A stretch of DNA of 6,550 nucleotides from positions 1-6,550 of the forward strand of contig CAITKS010000198.1 of assembly GCA_903893085.1 (NCBI GenBank). The letters are read 5' to 3'. The stretch comes from an uncultured Actinomycetes bacterium (GTDB lineage Bacteria; Actinomycetota; Actinomycetes; Nanopelagicales; Nanopelagicaceae). Numbering within the stretch: the stretch's first letter is position 1; every line of letters begins with the position of its first letter. The notes below the pieces were generated by a model. The model did no database searches. It was not told the DNA's origin and saw only the letters and a program-made list of their open reading frames with translations. The position numbers and the translations under genes are program-made. Positions 5,634 through 6,550 of the stretch are shown here, piece by piece.

Positions 5634-6550
5634 ATGAGCCGCATCGCAGTCACGGGCGCCAAGCGCGTTGTGATCAAGATCGGTTCATCCTCTCTCACTG
5701 GACAAGCTGGTTCTAAGCTAAATGAATCGGCTGTTACCCAGCTCGTGGATTTAGTTGCTTCGCTAAATAAACGCGGAGTAGAAGTTGCCATAGTTTCATC
5801 TGGTGCGATTGCAACAGGCCTTGCACCACTTGGACTTTCTGCCCGCCCAAAAGATCTGGCGACGCAGCAGGCTGCCGCTTCAGTTGGCCAAGGTTTATTG
5901 ATTGCAAAGTACAACGAGAATTTTGCGCGTCACAGCATCGTGTCATCGCAAGTACTTCTAACAACCGAAGATGTAGTTCGTCGTTCGCACTATCAAAATG
6001 CCCAGCAGACTCTCTTTAAATTACTCTCTTTGGGTGTTGTTCCAATCATTAATGAAAATGACTCGGTCGGAACTCAAGAAATTCGCTTCGGAGATAACGA
6101 TCGCCTAGCGGCCTTGGTCGCGCTATTAATCGGAGCTGATTTATTGGTCTTAATTTCAGATGTTGATGCTCTCTATGATGCGCCACCATCACATGCTGGC
6201 GCAAAAGCGATACATCTTGTCGATTCAATGAGTGAAATCGAATCTGTGGTTGTCGGAGGCGCCGGAACAGCGGGTGTTGGCAGCGGGGGAATGGTTACTA
6301 AAATCGAGGCGGCACGTATTTCAACCAGTGCCGGAACTCCAATGTTGCTCACTTCACTTGCGCAATCTCAAGAAGCTTTGCAGGGTGCAGAAGTTGGAAC
6401 GCTATTTGCAGCACACGGTGTTCGCTCAAATTCACGTCTGCTCTGGTTGGCGCATGCATCAACTCCACAAGGACGCTTAGTTCTTGATGCTGGTGCAGTG
6501 ACTGCAATTCTCGAGCGCGGTGTATCTCTACTGCCTGCTGGCGTAACCGC
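5634..6550 (+). CDS. proB: Glutamate 5-kinase (3' end missing)
   Basis: ProB phosphorylates L-glutamate to glutamyl 5-phosphate with ATP, the first and feedback-controlled step of proline synthesis in the cytoplasm. The frame stays open from ATG 5634 to the window edge, giving 305 residues of about 370. Visible amino-acid kinase features: VVIKIGSSSLTG with Lys15, IVSSGAIATG at 53-62, NENDSVGT at 140-147, FGDNDRLAAL at 152-161, ISDVDALYD at 174-182, and GSGGMVTK at 216-223. From about residue 274 the sequence matches the start of a C-terminal PUA domain (GRLVLDAGA and SLLPAG), so this is the long ProB form, cut only by the window. The ATG directly follows the obg TAA with no gap, and GAGG (5622-5625) lies eight bases before it, which suggests one transcript and coupled translation. 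proA would be expected downstream. Confidence 0.97.
   Translation, partial: MSRIAVTGAKRVVIKIGSSSLTGQAGSKLNESAVTQLVDLVASLNKRGVEVAIVSSGAIATGLAPLGLSARPKDLATQQAAASVGQGLLIAKYNENFARHSIVSSQVLLTTEDVVRRSHYQNAQQTLFKLLSLGVVPIINENDSVGTQEIRFGDNDRLAALVALLIGADLLVLISDVDALYDAPPSHAGAKAIHLVDSMSEIESVVVGGAGTAGVGSGGMVTKIEAARISTSAGTPMLLTSLAQSQEALQGAEVGTLFAAHGVRSNSRLLWLAHASTPQGRLVLDAGAVTAILERGVSLLPAGVT

Noticed and set aside
6232..6480. An 82-codon plus-strand frame near the window end.
   Set aside because: It is out of frame with proB, whose conserved kinase and PUA motifs run through the same bases to the window edge.

Overview
The window looks like a piece of the core chromosome of a low- to mid-GC actinobacterium. 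The RNase E core closely matches the actinobacterial form (VIDVNTGKF..GGNLE.TVTKNNLEAAEE and HQVAEVTSLGLVQ-type segments), and it carries a long disordered N-terminal extension typical of that phylum. The gene order rodA–rne–rplU–rpmA–obg–proB is also the one I know from Actinobacteria such as Streptomyces. By eye the base composition is near balanced and the spacers are short and AT-rich. That would suit a streamlined lineage such as the freshwater acI/Nanopelagicales group, but this placement is inference. All genes are on the + strand, and no mobile element, CRISPR array, tRNA or rRNA is visible.

Layout: (1) 1-915, the 3' part of rodA, the SEDS peptidoglycan polymerase of the elongasome. 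(2) 916-1144, a 229-bp spacer and probable rne leader, with a compound hairpin at 985-1020 and a 14-bp perfect palindrome at 1114-1127 just before the rne ribosome-binding site. (3) 1145-3352, rne, RNase E with a ~230-residue N-terminal extension containing arginine blocks. (4) 3353-3459, a compact control region with two mutually exclusive hairpins, a TTGACC-N18-TACCCT promoter candidate, and a hairpin (3403-3435) starting just after the expected transcript start. (5) 3460-4040, rplU and rpmA, ending in a very strong intrinsic terminator at 4053-4088. (6) 4137-5633, obg, the ribosome-associated GTPase. (7) 5634-6550, the first 305 codons of proB, which follows the obg stop codon with no gap and runs off the end of the window.

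The genes join cell-wall elongation, RNA decay, the 50S subunit (L21, L27), 50S assembly (Obg) and proline synthesis. The terminator separates rplU-rpmA from the obg-proB pair, while rplU seems to be uncoupled from rne by its own promoter.

I see no new protein system. The points most worth checking are regulatory: the rplU leader hairpin, the rne leader structures, and three exact copies of TTAATTAA placed 20-26 nt before the start codons of rne, obg and proB.
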